A stretch of 64,000 bases of DNA from Aquiflexum sp. TKW24L (GTDB lineage Bacteria > Bacteroidota > Bacteroidia > Cytophagales > Cyclobacteriaceae): positions 18,046-82,045 of the forward strand of contig NZ_JAMFLG010000022.1 of NCBI RefSeq assembly GCF_023502205.1, given 5' to 3'. Positions 24,572-34,500 of the stretch are shown here, piece by piece. Below the pieces are notes generated by a model. The model saw nothing but the letters and a program-made list of their open reading frames with translations, was not told the origin of the DNA and did no database searches. The translations under genes and the position numbers were made by a program. The stretch's first letter is position 1, and each line of letters begins with the position of its first letter.

Positions 24572-25675
24572 ATGAAGAATTATAGAAAAATAACCTTTCC
24601 AATGATCTTTATCATTGGAATGATGGCTTTTTGGAGCTGTGAGCAAGGCGAAGGCTCATCTTCTACCAAACCCAAAGCAAGAGGTGCAATCGGGGAAATA
24701 GTGTTGGCAATTGATTCAGCCAAATGGGACGGTCCAGTTGGTGAAGCTTTGAGAGAAGTATTTGAGTCAGATGTCCCAGGATTGATCAGAGGAGAAAGAA
24801 TGTTTGACATCCGGAAAATTGATCCCAGCGCTATGTCAAGGATTTTCAAAATATCAACCAACATTATTTTTGTAACTACTTTTGATGACAAAAAAATCGG
24901 TAGCCAAAACATAAATGCAATTTTTACCAAAGAAGCCAAACAAAAAGCTGCTAGCGATCCAAGTCTCTACCTTTTGAGAAGTGAGGACGAATTTGCTAAA
25001 GGACAAGAAGTGATTTATCTATTTGGTAACAATGAGTCCCAATTGGTAGAAAATTTATTGAAAAACAAAAACAAGCTGCAGAACCTGTTTCAGGTGAGGG
25101 AGAGGGAGAGAATGGAGAAAGTACTGATGAGTAGAAAAAGCTCAGAAGCAAGAGTCGCCTCAGAAAAATTGGGCCTGGCAATCAACACGCCGGCATCTTA
25201 TCAGATTGTCAAATCCGAAGATGATTTTCTTTGGTTAAGACAACCTACCCCCACCACAGACCGACCCGACATCAGCCTGTTTTTCTACGCTACAGATTAC
25301 ACATCTGAGGAGCAGGTTTTCCCTGATTCATTGATGGGGTTGCGGGATAAAATTGCAAAAAAACACATCTTTGGGGACCCTAGAAATCCAAATTCCTATT
25401 TGACAATCGAAAGAGTGGATCCTACTCCTCTATTCAAAAACTTCCTGATCAAAGATAATTATGGTGTAGAAATCAGAGGCGGATGGAAAACCAATAACCT
25501 TAGTATGGGAGGATCCTTTTTGGCTTACGTGATTGTGGATTCAAAAAATGGAAAACTTTACTACATGGAAGGCTTTGTTTACTATCCCAATGAGGCTCAC
25601 CGTGAAGCAATCCGAGAAATAGAAACCATCCTATTGGCTACTGATCTTTTGGGCGAAAAAGAAAAAGCTAGCTGA
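24572..25675 (+). CDS. DUF4837 family lipoprotein
   Basis: 367 residues with signal peptide and lipobox FWSC (Cys23). The mature domain matches the Bacteroidota-specific DUF4837 family: GEIVLAIDSAKWDGPVGEALREVF near the N-terminus and a C-terminal RGGWKTNNLSMGGSFLAYVIVD segment with conserved Arg/Trp. The function is uncharacterised. Its position right after the lytic transglycosylase (68-base gap) suggests a role at the cell wall or outer membrane, but this rests on context alone. Confidence 0.85.
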   Translation: MKNYRKITFPMIFIIGMMAFWSCEQGEGSSSTKPKARGAIGEIVLAIDSAKWDGPVGEALREVFESDVPGLIRGERMFDIRKIDPSAMSRIFKISTNIIFVTTFDDKKIGSQNINAIFTKEAKQKAASDPSLYLLRSEDEFAKGQEVIYLFGNNESQLVENLLKNKNKLQNLFQVRERERMEKVLMSRKSSEARVASEKLGLAINTPASYQIVKSEDDFLWLRQPTPTTDRPDISLFFYATDYTSEEQVFPDSLMGLRDKIAKKHIFGDPRNPNSYLTIERVDPTPLFKNFLIKDNYGVEIRGGWKTNNLSMGGSFLAYVIVDSKNGKLYYMEGFVYYPNEAHREAIREIETILLATDLLGEKEKAS

Positions 25676-25698
25676 TCCCTTTATAATTAAAAACCTTT

Positions 25699-27963
25699 AT
25701 GGCTATTAAAATTAGAAAACAAGACGCATTAAATTACCATTCACAGGGGAAACCCGGAAAAATAGAAGTTGTACCCACCAAGCCGCTTTCCAGCCAGTTA
25801 GACCTAGCACTCGCTTATTCGCCCGGAGTGGCAGAACCCTGTCTGGAAATAGCTGAAAACAAAGAAAGTGTCTATAAATATACGGCCAAAGGCAATTTGG
25901 TTGCAGTAATTTCCAACGGTACCGCCGTCCTTGGATTAGGGAATATTGGCCCGGAAGCATCCAAACCTGTGATGGAAGGAAAAGGTGTCCTTTTCAAAAA
26001 ATTTGCAGGAATTGATGTGTTTGACATTGAGATCGCAGAAAACGATCCTGACAAACTTATCCATATCATCAAATCCCTCGAACCTACTTTTGGAGGTGTC
26101 AATCTGGAAGATATCAAAGCACCTGAGTGCTTCATCATCGAACAGACACTTAAAAGGGAAATGAATATCCCGGTCATGCATGATGACCAACACGGAACAG
26201 CCATTATCTCCGGTGCGGCATTGTTGAATGCCTTGGAAGTAGTGGACAAGAAGATCGAAGCAATCCAATTGGTAGTCAATGGAGCAGGCGCTTCAGCTAT
26301 TGCTTGTACCCGATTCTACATGACTCTTGGCGTAAAACCCGAGAATATCATCATGTGTGATAGAAAAGGAGTCATCAGGAAGGATAGAGCCGATCTGGAT
26401 GCGACCAAAATTGAATTCGCAACTGCTAAGGATCTTCATACACTCACAGAGGCGATGACGGGTGCAGATGTTTTTCTAGGTTTGTCATCCGCTAATTCTG
26501 TACATCCCGAGCAAATAATGCTCATGGCAAAACATCCCATTGTTTTTGCTTTGGCCAACCCCGATCCTGAAATTGCTTATGACCTCGCTATGGCTACTCG
26601 AGATGATATAATCATGGCAACAGGAAGATCCGATTATCACAATCAGGTGAATAACGTTCTCGGTTTTCCTTATATCTTCCGTGGCGCCCTTGATGTAAGA
26701 GCAACATCCATCAATGAAGAAATGAAACTTGCTGCCTCCAAGGCTATTGCTGCATTGGCAAAAGAACCGGTTCCCGATATTGTCAATAGAGCATATGGTG
26801 ACAATAAAATCACCTTTGGAAAAACCTACCTAATACCAAAACCATTGGACCCAAGGCTGATTACTACCATCGCACCTGCAGTAGCAAAAGCAGCCATGGA
26901 ATCAGGTGTTGCCAAAACCCTGATCACGGATTGGGAAGCTTATAATTTAGAACTTCAGGAAAGAATCGGCATTGACCAGAGGCTGATGCTCCGTGTAGTG
27001 ACAAGAGCCAAGAAAGATCCTAAGCGGGTTGTATTTGCAGAAGCTGATAATGTCAAAATCCTGAAAGCCTCCCAGCTTTTGAGAGACGAACGGGTAGCTA
27101 TTCCGATTTTGCTTGGAAATAAAGAGAAAATAGATTCCCTCATAGAGGAGCATAACCTCGACTTGACCGGAGTGACCATCATCGATCCTTACATGGATGA
27201 AGAGAAACTCAAGCACTATGGTAATATTCTCTATGAAAAGAGAAAAAGAAAAGGCTTGACTCCGTCAGAATGTATCCGTCTGATGAAAGACCGTAATTAC
27301 TATGGCGCCATGATGGTGGAGCTCGGTGAGGCTGATGCATTGATCTCAGGGCTTACTAAAGATTACCCAAAAACCATCCTTCCGGCGTTGCAAGTAATCG
27401 GCGTGAAGCCAAATGTCAATAGAGTCGCCGGTATGTATATCATGAATACGTCCAAAGGTCCGTTCTTTTTTTCGGACACCACAGTAAATGTAAATCCAAC
27501 GGCAGAGCAATTGGTCGAAATTGTAGGATTGACAGCAAGTGGGGTTCGGTTTTTCAATATTGAACCAAAAGTCGCAATGCTTTCCTATTCAAATTTTGGA
27601 TCAGCAAAGGGGGAAATAGCCTCCAAGACTGCTATTGCCACCAAAATGGCAAAAGACCGATATCCGGAACTTATCATCGAGGGAGAAATGCAGGCCAACG
27701 TCGCTGTGGATGAAGAAATCCAAAAGGAAACTTACCCTTTCAGTTCATTGATTGGCCATAAAGTCAATACCCTGATATTCCCAGACCTCAGCTCCGGAAA
27801 CATAGCATATAAACTTCTTTCCGAATTGGGAAATGCAGAAGCAATCGGACCTGTACTATTGGGGATGAACAAACCTGTTCATATATTACAGCTTGGAAGT
27901 TCGATACGGGATATTATCAACATGGTAGCTATCGCAGTGGTAGATGCCCAAACAAAGGATTAA
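25699..27963 (+). CDS. maeB: NADP-dependent malic enzyme with phosphotransacetylase-like domain
   Basis: 754-residue two-domain enzyme. Residues about 1-420 form the malic-enzyme part (LALAYSPGVAEPCLEI, ENIFKDIKAP-like segment LEDIKAPECF, MHDDQHGTAI, and the NAD(P)-binding VVNGAGASAIAC). Residues about 430-754 form a phosphotransacetylase-like domain that in this family is regulatory (acetyl-CoA sensing) rather than catalytic. It converts malate to pyruvate and CO2, supplying NADPH for biosynthesis. Length and arrangement match MaeB. ruvA begins three bases after the stop, so they are co-transcribed. Confidence 0.96.
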   Translation: MAIKIRKQDALNYHSQGKPGKIEVVPTKPLSSQLDLALAYSPGVAEPCLEIAENKESVYKYTAKGNLVAVISNGTAVLGLGNIGPEASKPVMEGKGVLFKKFAGIDVFDIEIAENDPDKLIHIIKSLEPTFGGVNLEDIKAPECFIIEQTLKREMNIPVMHDDQHGTAIISGAALLNALEVVDKKIEAIQLVVNGAGASAIACTRFYMTLGVKPENIIMCDRKGVIRKDRADLDATKIEFATAKDLHTLTEAMTGADVFLGLSSANSVHPEQIMLMAKHPIVFALANPDPEIAYDLAMATRDDIIMATGRSDYHNQVNNVLGFPYIFRGALDVRATSINEEMKLAASKAIAALAKEPVPDIVNRAYGDNKITFGKTYLIPKPLDPRLITTIAPAVAKAAMESGVAKTLITDWEAYNLELQERIGIDQRLMLRVVTRAKKDPKRVVFAEADNVKILKASQLLRDERVAIPILLGNKEKIDSLIEEHNLDLTGVTIIDPYMDEEKLKHYGNILYEKRKRKGLTPSECIRLMKDRNYYGAMMVELGEADALISGLTKDYPKTILPALQVIGVKPNVNRVAGMYIMNTSKGPFFFSDTTVNVNPTAEQLVEIVGLTASGVRFFNIEPKVAMLSYSNFGSAKGEIASKTAIATKMAKDRYPELIIEGEMQANVAVDEEIQKETYPFSSLIGHKVNTLIFPDLSSGNIAYKLLSELGNAEAIGPVLLGMNKPVHILQLGSSIRDIINMVAIAVVDAQTKD

Positions 27964-27966
27964 AGA

Positions 27967-28566
27967 ATGATTGCATATTTAAAAGGGAAATTGGCTTACA
28001 AAGACCCGACGTTTGTAATAATTGATATTTCAGGTGTAGGTTACGAAGTCAAAATTTCACTTCAGACCTATTCACAGATCAAAGATGAGGAGCTAGTTAT
28101 GCTCCTCACTTATTTAAGTATCAAAGAAGACAGCCATACTTTATATGGATTCAGCCAAGATTCAGAGAAAAAATTGTTCCTCAACCTGATTTCTATATCG
28201 GGAGTTGGACCCAATACCGCACTCATGATTCTTTCTTCTTTGACCTCAGAAGAACTCGAAAATGCAATTGTGGGCGAAGACGCCCGAACTATTCAAAATG
28301 TGAAAGGTGTAGGGGCCAAAACTGCACAGAGGATAATTCTTGAATTGAAGGATAAGATCAAGAAAGTATCATTTGCTGATGTAGTCATCCCAAGCTCTTC
28401 CTTTTCAAAAACCAACAATAAAACAAAAGAAGAGGCGTTACAAGCCTTGCTGACATTAGGGTTTACCAAGGCCGTTGCGGAAAAAAACATCGCAACTGTT
28501 TTAAAAAATACCGGTCCGGAAATTTCTTTGGAAGAATTAATTAAAGCATCTTTAAAAAACCCGTAA
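27967..28566 (+). CDS. ruvA: Holliday junction DNA helicase subunit RuvA
   Basis: 199 residues. Binds Holliday junctions as a tetramer and loads the RuvB motor during recombination repair. N-terminal OB-fold (MIAYLKGKLAYKDPTFVIIDISGVGYEV), two helix-hairpin-helix motifs (ISGVGPNTALMILSSL and VKGVGAKTAQRIILELKDK) and the C-terminal domain III (EALQALLTLGFTKAVAEKNI) that contacts RuvB are all present. The ruvA-sprA-gcvH order is common in Bacteroidota. Confidence 0.97.
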   Translation: MIAYLKGKLAYKDPTFVIIDISGVGYEVKISLQTYSQIKDEELVMLLTYLSIKEDSHTLYGFSQDSEKKLFLNLISISGVGPNTALMILSSLTSEELENAIVGEDARTIQNVKGVGAKTAQRIILELKDKIKKVSFADVVIPSSSFSKTNNKTKEEALQALLTLGFTKAVAEKNIATVLKNTGPEISLEELIKASLKNP

Positions 28567-28588
28567 TCATCACAAACCCGACTGTCTT

Positions 28589-31500
28589 TTGTATCCGCAA
28601 TTTTTTTCAAAAAAAAGCGCAACAACTCATTTGAAACCAATAGGTCTTCTGATTCTGGTCTATTGCTTATTGATTTTTAATTCTTTACAAGCCCAGGAAA
28701 TCAATGCTGACAGTGTCCAAACCAGACTTGACAGCGTTCAGAGCAGAATTGATTCTTTGAATAAAAGGAGAATGCTTCCCTCATTTTTGCTTTGGCAAAA
28801 TATGAGGACCAATCCCCTATTTCCTACCCAAAACCCATACCTGCCAACATATTCTCCATTCAATAAAGTAGGTCCTATCCAACCCAATATTCAGGTGGAA
28901 ATGGACTCAATACCTCGGTATCGAATTCAGGATCAACTCGATTCCACAGATGTAGATCCGGGTGTAGTGTATGATTTTGATGAATTTTCCAAGATTCAGG
29001 AATATAGGGTCAGACAGGAATATTGGCGCAGCAGGTCCAAAGGTCTCGATGGGGAAAGCCCTGTCAGTGGAAGAAATCTGATCCCACCGATCACTACAAG
29101 TCCAAGCCTAGACCGAATTTTTGGTGGAAGCGATATCAACATCATCCCAACAGGTTTTGTCGATCTGGACCTTGGGGCAATTTTTAGGAGAATAGACAAC
29201 CCATCCATCCCAGTCAGGCAGCAACAAAACGGAAACTTCAATTTTAACCAACAGATCCAAATGGCTGTTAATGGAACTTTGGGGCAAAAATTGAAAATCG
29301 GGGCAAACTTTGATTCCAACAATTCCTTCGATTTTCAAAACCAACTTAAGGCAGAATATACGGGTTTTGAGGAAGACATCATCAAATCCATAGAAATCGG
29401 AAATGTCAGCATGCCTGTCCAAAACAGCCTGATCCAAGGTGCCCAAAACCTATTTGGTGTCAAAACTCAGCTTCAATTTGGCAAACTTTTCGTCACAGGC
29501 GTGGCTTCTACTCAAAGAGGCCGAAGAGATGAACTAGTAATAGAAGCAGGTGGACAGGGAAGACAATTCGAAATCCAAGGCTCTTCCTATGATGAAAACC
29601 GCCACTTTTTTCTTGGACATTTCTTCAGAGACAATTACGAAAGATGGCTGAGAGGTCTCCCGCAGGTCCTTTCAGGGCTCAACATCACCAGGGTGGAAGT
29701 TTACATTATGAACCGTGCCCAGAATACAGAAACCCTAAGAAATTTTACATCTTTCATAGATTTAGGGGAAGGTTCGAGAATATATAAACCCGAAAATCCA
29801 AACATCGGTCCCGGAAACCCCAATGCACCAGCCTTCAACCAGGCCAATTTACTTTTTGATAGACTCAATGGAAATCCGGCATTCAGACCATTTGACACAG
29901 GTTCAGGTGCCATAGAATCCAACCTTGGGCTAACTAGAGGCATAGATTTCGAACAGGTCAATGGGGCAAGGAGATTGGCTGAGACTGAATTTCAATTCAA
30001 CAGAGAACTTGGTTACATTTCCCTTTCAAGAAGGCTCCAAAATGACGAAGTTTTGGCGGTTTCCTTCGAATACACCTACAATGGACAGGTATACAAAGTA
30101 GGAGAATTATCAGAAGACTATCAGAACCGTCCGATCTCTGACCTGATTTTTCTTAAAATGCTCAGGCCGGCAAGGATCAACATCAGGATTCCCACTTGGG
30201 ATTTGATGATGAAAAACATTTACAACCTGAATGCCAACCAGATCCAACAAGAAGGATTTCAACTTCAGGTGATCTACAGGGATGATAGGACAGGTCTGGA
30301 TAACCCAACTCTTCTTGAAGGTGAAAACGTCAAAAACAGACCCCTGATCAGGTTGACCGGACTTGATAACCTCAACCCTCAAAATGATCCCGCACCTGAC
30401 GGCAACTTTGATTTTATCCCAGGCATTACTATTTTTCCTGAACGGGGTTTATTGGTATTTCCTGTACTTGAGCCTTTTGGAAGAACACTGCGGAATCAGT
30501 TTTTGCCAAATGAAGCCAATCTAGCCAATAAGTATGTTTTTGACACCCTGTACCGGACGACACTAGCCGATGCAGAATTGGTGACCCGATATGACAAATT
30601 CTTCATCAAGGGTAGGCTCACTGCAGGCTCCGCTTCTGAAATTTTGTTACCAGGGCTCAATATATCACCGGGATCGGTCATCGTGATGGCAGGTAATATT
30701 CCACTGACAGAGGGAGTTGATTTTACTATTGATTATAATTTTGGTAGAGTCACCATCATCAACGAAGGAATCCTACAATCAGGAAAGAGAATTTCTATCA
30801 GTTTTGAAAAGGCGGATTTGGTATCCTTCCAGACTCGGAGTTTGTTGGGGACAAGGCTTGATTATATCCTCAATGATAAATTCAATGTTGGAGGTACTTT
30901 CTTGTATTTGAACGAGCGGCCGAATATCACAAGGATTGCCATCGGTAATGAAACCCTGAGGAACAGCATGTGGGGATTGGATGCCAACTTCAGTGACGAA
31001 TCCAGATTCCTGACCAAATTGGCTGATGCCTTACCTTTTACCAATACCAAAGAGAAATCGTTGGTGCAGATCAGTGGTGAATTTGCACAGCTCCTCCCAG
31101 GTACTTCCAACCAGGTTTTGGGAGAGCCTACTAACTATATAGACGATTTCGAAACAGCCATAACTCCATATGGTCTAGGCGGCTCAGCAGCACAGACTTG
31201 GCATCTAGCGGCTACTCCAAAAACAGACAACAACCAATTTGACTTGAGTGCTATTACCCCTGACAGACTCGGCAGCGCCTATCGCAGGGCAAAAGTAGCC
31301 TGGTACAATATTGATAATATTTTTTACAGAGATGGAGGGGCGGATGTCCCTTCCAATATCACCAAAGAAGACCGGGTCAATCATTATGTGAGGGGTATTT
31401 TGCCACAGGAAATATTTCAAAACAGATCAAGAGATTTTGTTATACTACCTGAACCTCTTTTTGAATTGGCGTATTTTCCAAGCGAAAGAGGGATGTACAA

Positions 31501-34500
31501 TTACAACCCAAACCTGACTACGGACGGTTTTCTTCCCAATCCAAGGCAAAATTATGGTGGGGTAACCAGACCGATCACCACTGAAGTGGATTTTGACAGA
31601 ACCAACATCGAGTACCTTGAATTCTGGTTGTTGGATCCATTTATTGAAGGAGAAAACGGAAGGGTTTTGGATGGGAATTTTAACCAGAATAACCGTACAG
31701 GAGGAAAACTGATTTTTAACCTAGGGGAGGTTTCGGAGGATGTCATCAAAGATGGCAGACATGGATTTGAAAATGGCTTACCTGCAGATGGAAATCCGGA
31801 TAATGCCAACGTCACCGAATGGGGTAAAATTACCCAACAACAATTTCTCCTTCCTGCCTTTGATAATTCACCAGAATCAAGGGTAAATCAGGATGTCGGA
31901 CTGGATGGGTTGAGAAATGAGGAAGAAGAAGAATTTTTCAGAAGCCGGTTTATTGACCGACTCAATGTGAGTCCTGCGGCCTTGCAGAATATCCGAAATG
32001 ACCCTTCCGCTGATAATTTTCAATATTACTTAGGACCTGAACTTGACAATAACAATATCAAAATCCTTGAGAGATATAAGAAATTCAACGGTATGGATGG
32101 GAACACGCCCATTTCCACTAACAGCAACCTGTCTTTTGTTCCTGCTGGTTCTAACCTTCCAGACAATGAGGATCTGAACAACGACAATACCATCAATGAA
32201 CTTGAAGCTTACTATGAATATGAGATTGACCTCAGACCGGGACAACTGGAAGTAGGGAGAAATTATATCGTGGACAAAGTGACTACCAGTCAAAGCGGTG
32301 ACCAAGTCAATTGGTACCTGTTCAGAATCCCTGTAAGGACTCCGGATAGGGTTCAGGGAGAAATCTCCGGATTCAAATCCATCCGATACATGAGAACTTA
32401 CCTGACCGATTTCGAGCAGCCTGTAGTCATGCGTATGGCAAACTTCCGCTTGGTAGCAAGCCAATGGCGGATATTTTTGGAATCTCTTTATGAAAGGGGA
32501 TTTTTTGAAATTCCTGAGCCTGACAATTCCAATTTCAGTGTCGATGTGGTCAATATTGAAGACAATGGACAGGGAAGCGCCACCCAAAGCCCCTACGTAT
32601 TGCCTCCAGGGATCGTCAGGGACAGGGATAATCTTGCCACTGTCGAAAGGGTATTGAATGAGCAATCCATCAGACTATGTGTGGAAGACCTTCAGGCCAA
32701 AGACGCAAGAGCTGTTTTCAAAAATGCAAACTCATTGAATATGGTGCAGTTTGAGAGGATGAAGATGTTTATCCATGCAGATAGCGAAAATACACAAGAT
32801 GGAGAATTGACCGCATTTTTGAGATTGGGAACAGATTATACAGATAACTATTATGAAATCGAAGTTCCGCTCAATATCACTCCAAAAGGAACTAGAGATC
32901 CCCGACAAATATGGCCTTTGGAAAATGAGATCGATATTGCCATCAATGAGATCGTTGGAGTCAAAATCGAAAGAGACAACCGACGGGTACCTTTAAATCT
33001 GGCGTTTTCCCAAGATATCCGACAATATAAAGTGACCGTGGTGGGCCGTCCCGAATTGAGCCTTGTCCAAGGCCTGATGATCGGGGTGAGAAATCCCGGA
33101 AGCGGCAGTGGGGCCTCCAGGTCCATTTGTATCTGGGCAAATGAATTGAGGTTGACAGGATTTAAGGAATCAACCGGATGGGCAGCCAATGCCAGACTCA
33201 ATGCGCAGATTGCAGATGTCGCCACTATTTCAACCTCTGTAAGGCACAATACCTTTGGATTTGGAGGTTTGGAAACAAGACTGTCACAGAGAGCAATTAC
33301 TTCAGCCACCCAATACGATGTATCTGCAAATGTCAATCTTCATAAAATCCTTCCTGAGGGATTGAACCTGACGATTCCAATGTATATCAGTTTTGAAAAT
33401 GCCACTACCAAACCGCAGTTCGATCCATTAAATCCTGACGTACTCTTTGATCTGGCACTCCAAAAATTCCAAACAGATTCCGAAAGAGAAATTTACACGG
33501 ATCAGGTTTTGGATCAAATGACCCGAAGAAATATTGGGTTTACCAATGTGCGGAAAAACAAAAACCCAAATCAGGAAAAGAACCGGGTCTATGATTTGAG
33601 CAACTTCTCCTTTTCTTATGCACATGGTTCTGTGAGACAAAGTAATATCAATACAGAAAGCTATCTATTTGAGACATACTTGGGAAATATTGCTTATGTG
33701 TACCAGCCAAAACCTGTAGTCCTTGAGCCATTCAAAAATTCTGAATGGGCCGGAGGAGAGAAATTCAGCCTTATCCGGGACATGAATTTTAACTTTGTTC
33801 CGACTTCCTTTGCGGCTAGAGTGGATGTGGACAGGCGGTTTTTGCGCACTCAATACCGCAATGACCAATTGACTATCGATGGGGTTGATCCTTTCTTCCA
33901 AAAAAGCTTCTTCATCAACAGGACCTATAATCTAAACTGGGATCTTACCAAAAACCTACGGGTGGATTACCTCAGCAGGGTCATGGCTGTGGTAGATGAA
34001 CCGGACGGTGACATAGATTCAGAAACCAAAAGGGATTCATTGCGGAACAACATCAGGAATTTTGGAAGGACAACAAATTACAACCATCAGGTAAATATCA
34101 ATTACAAGCTACCGCTTGATAAAATCGGGGCTTTGAACTGGATAGGTATGGATTACAAATATGCCGCTACTTATTCATGGCTTACAGGTGCCATCGGACA
34201 GCGGGATACTTTGGGTAATGTGATTCAAAACACAAGGGATAGGGCCATTGTGGGTAAATTGGATTTTGTCAAACTTTATAATAAAAGCGCCAAATACCAA
34301 GCATTGAATGCACCGAAGCGGCCAAGTATTCCCGGAAGAACTGCAGTGAGTGCGGAGGATACCATCGGTACACCTTTTACAAGGAAAACCATTCAGTTCC
34401 TCACCATGATCAAGGATATCAACTTCAGATTCTCCAATGTCGAAGGTACCTTCTTACCTGGATATATGGCAGAGACAGGATTGTTGGGATTGGACAGAAG

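Noticed and set aside
32030..32665. 211-residue minus-strand open frame inside sprA
   Set aside because: Antisense shadow within a highly conserved gene, no promoter or family match.
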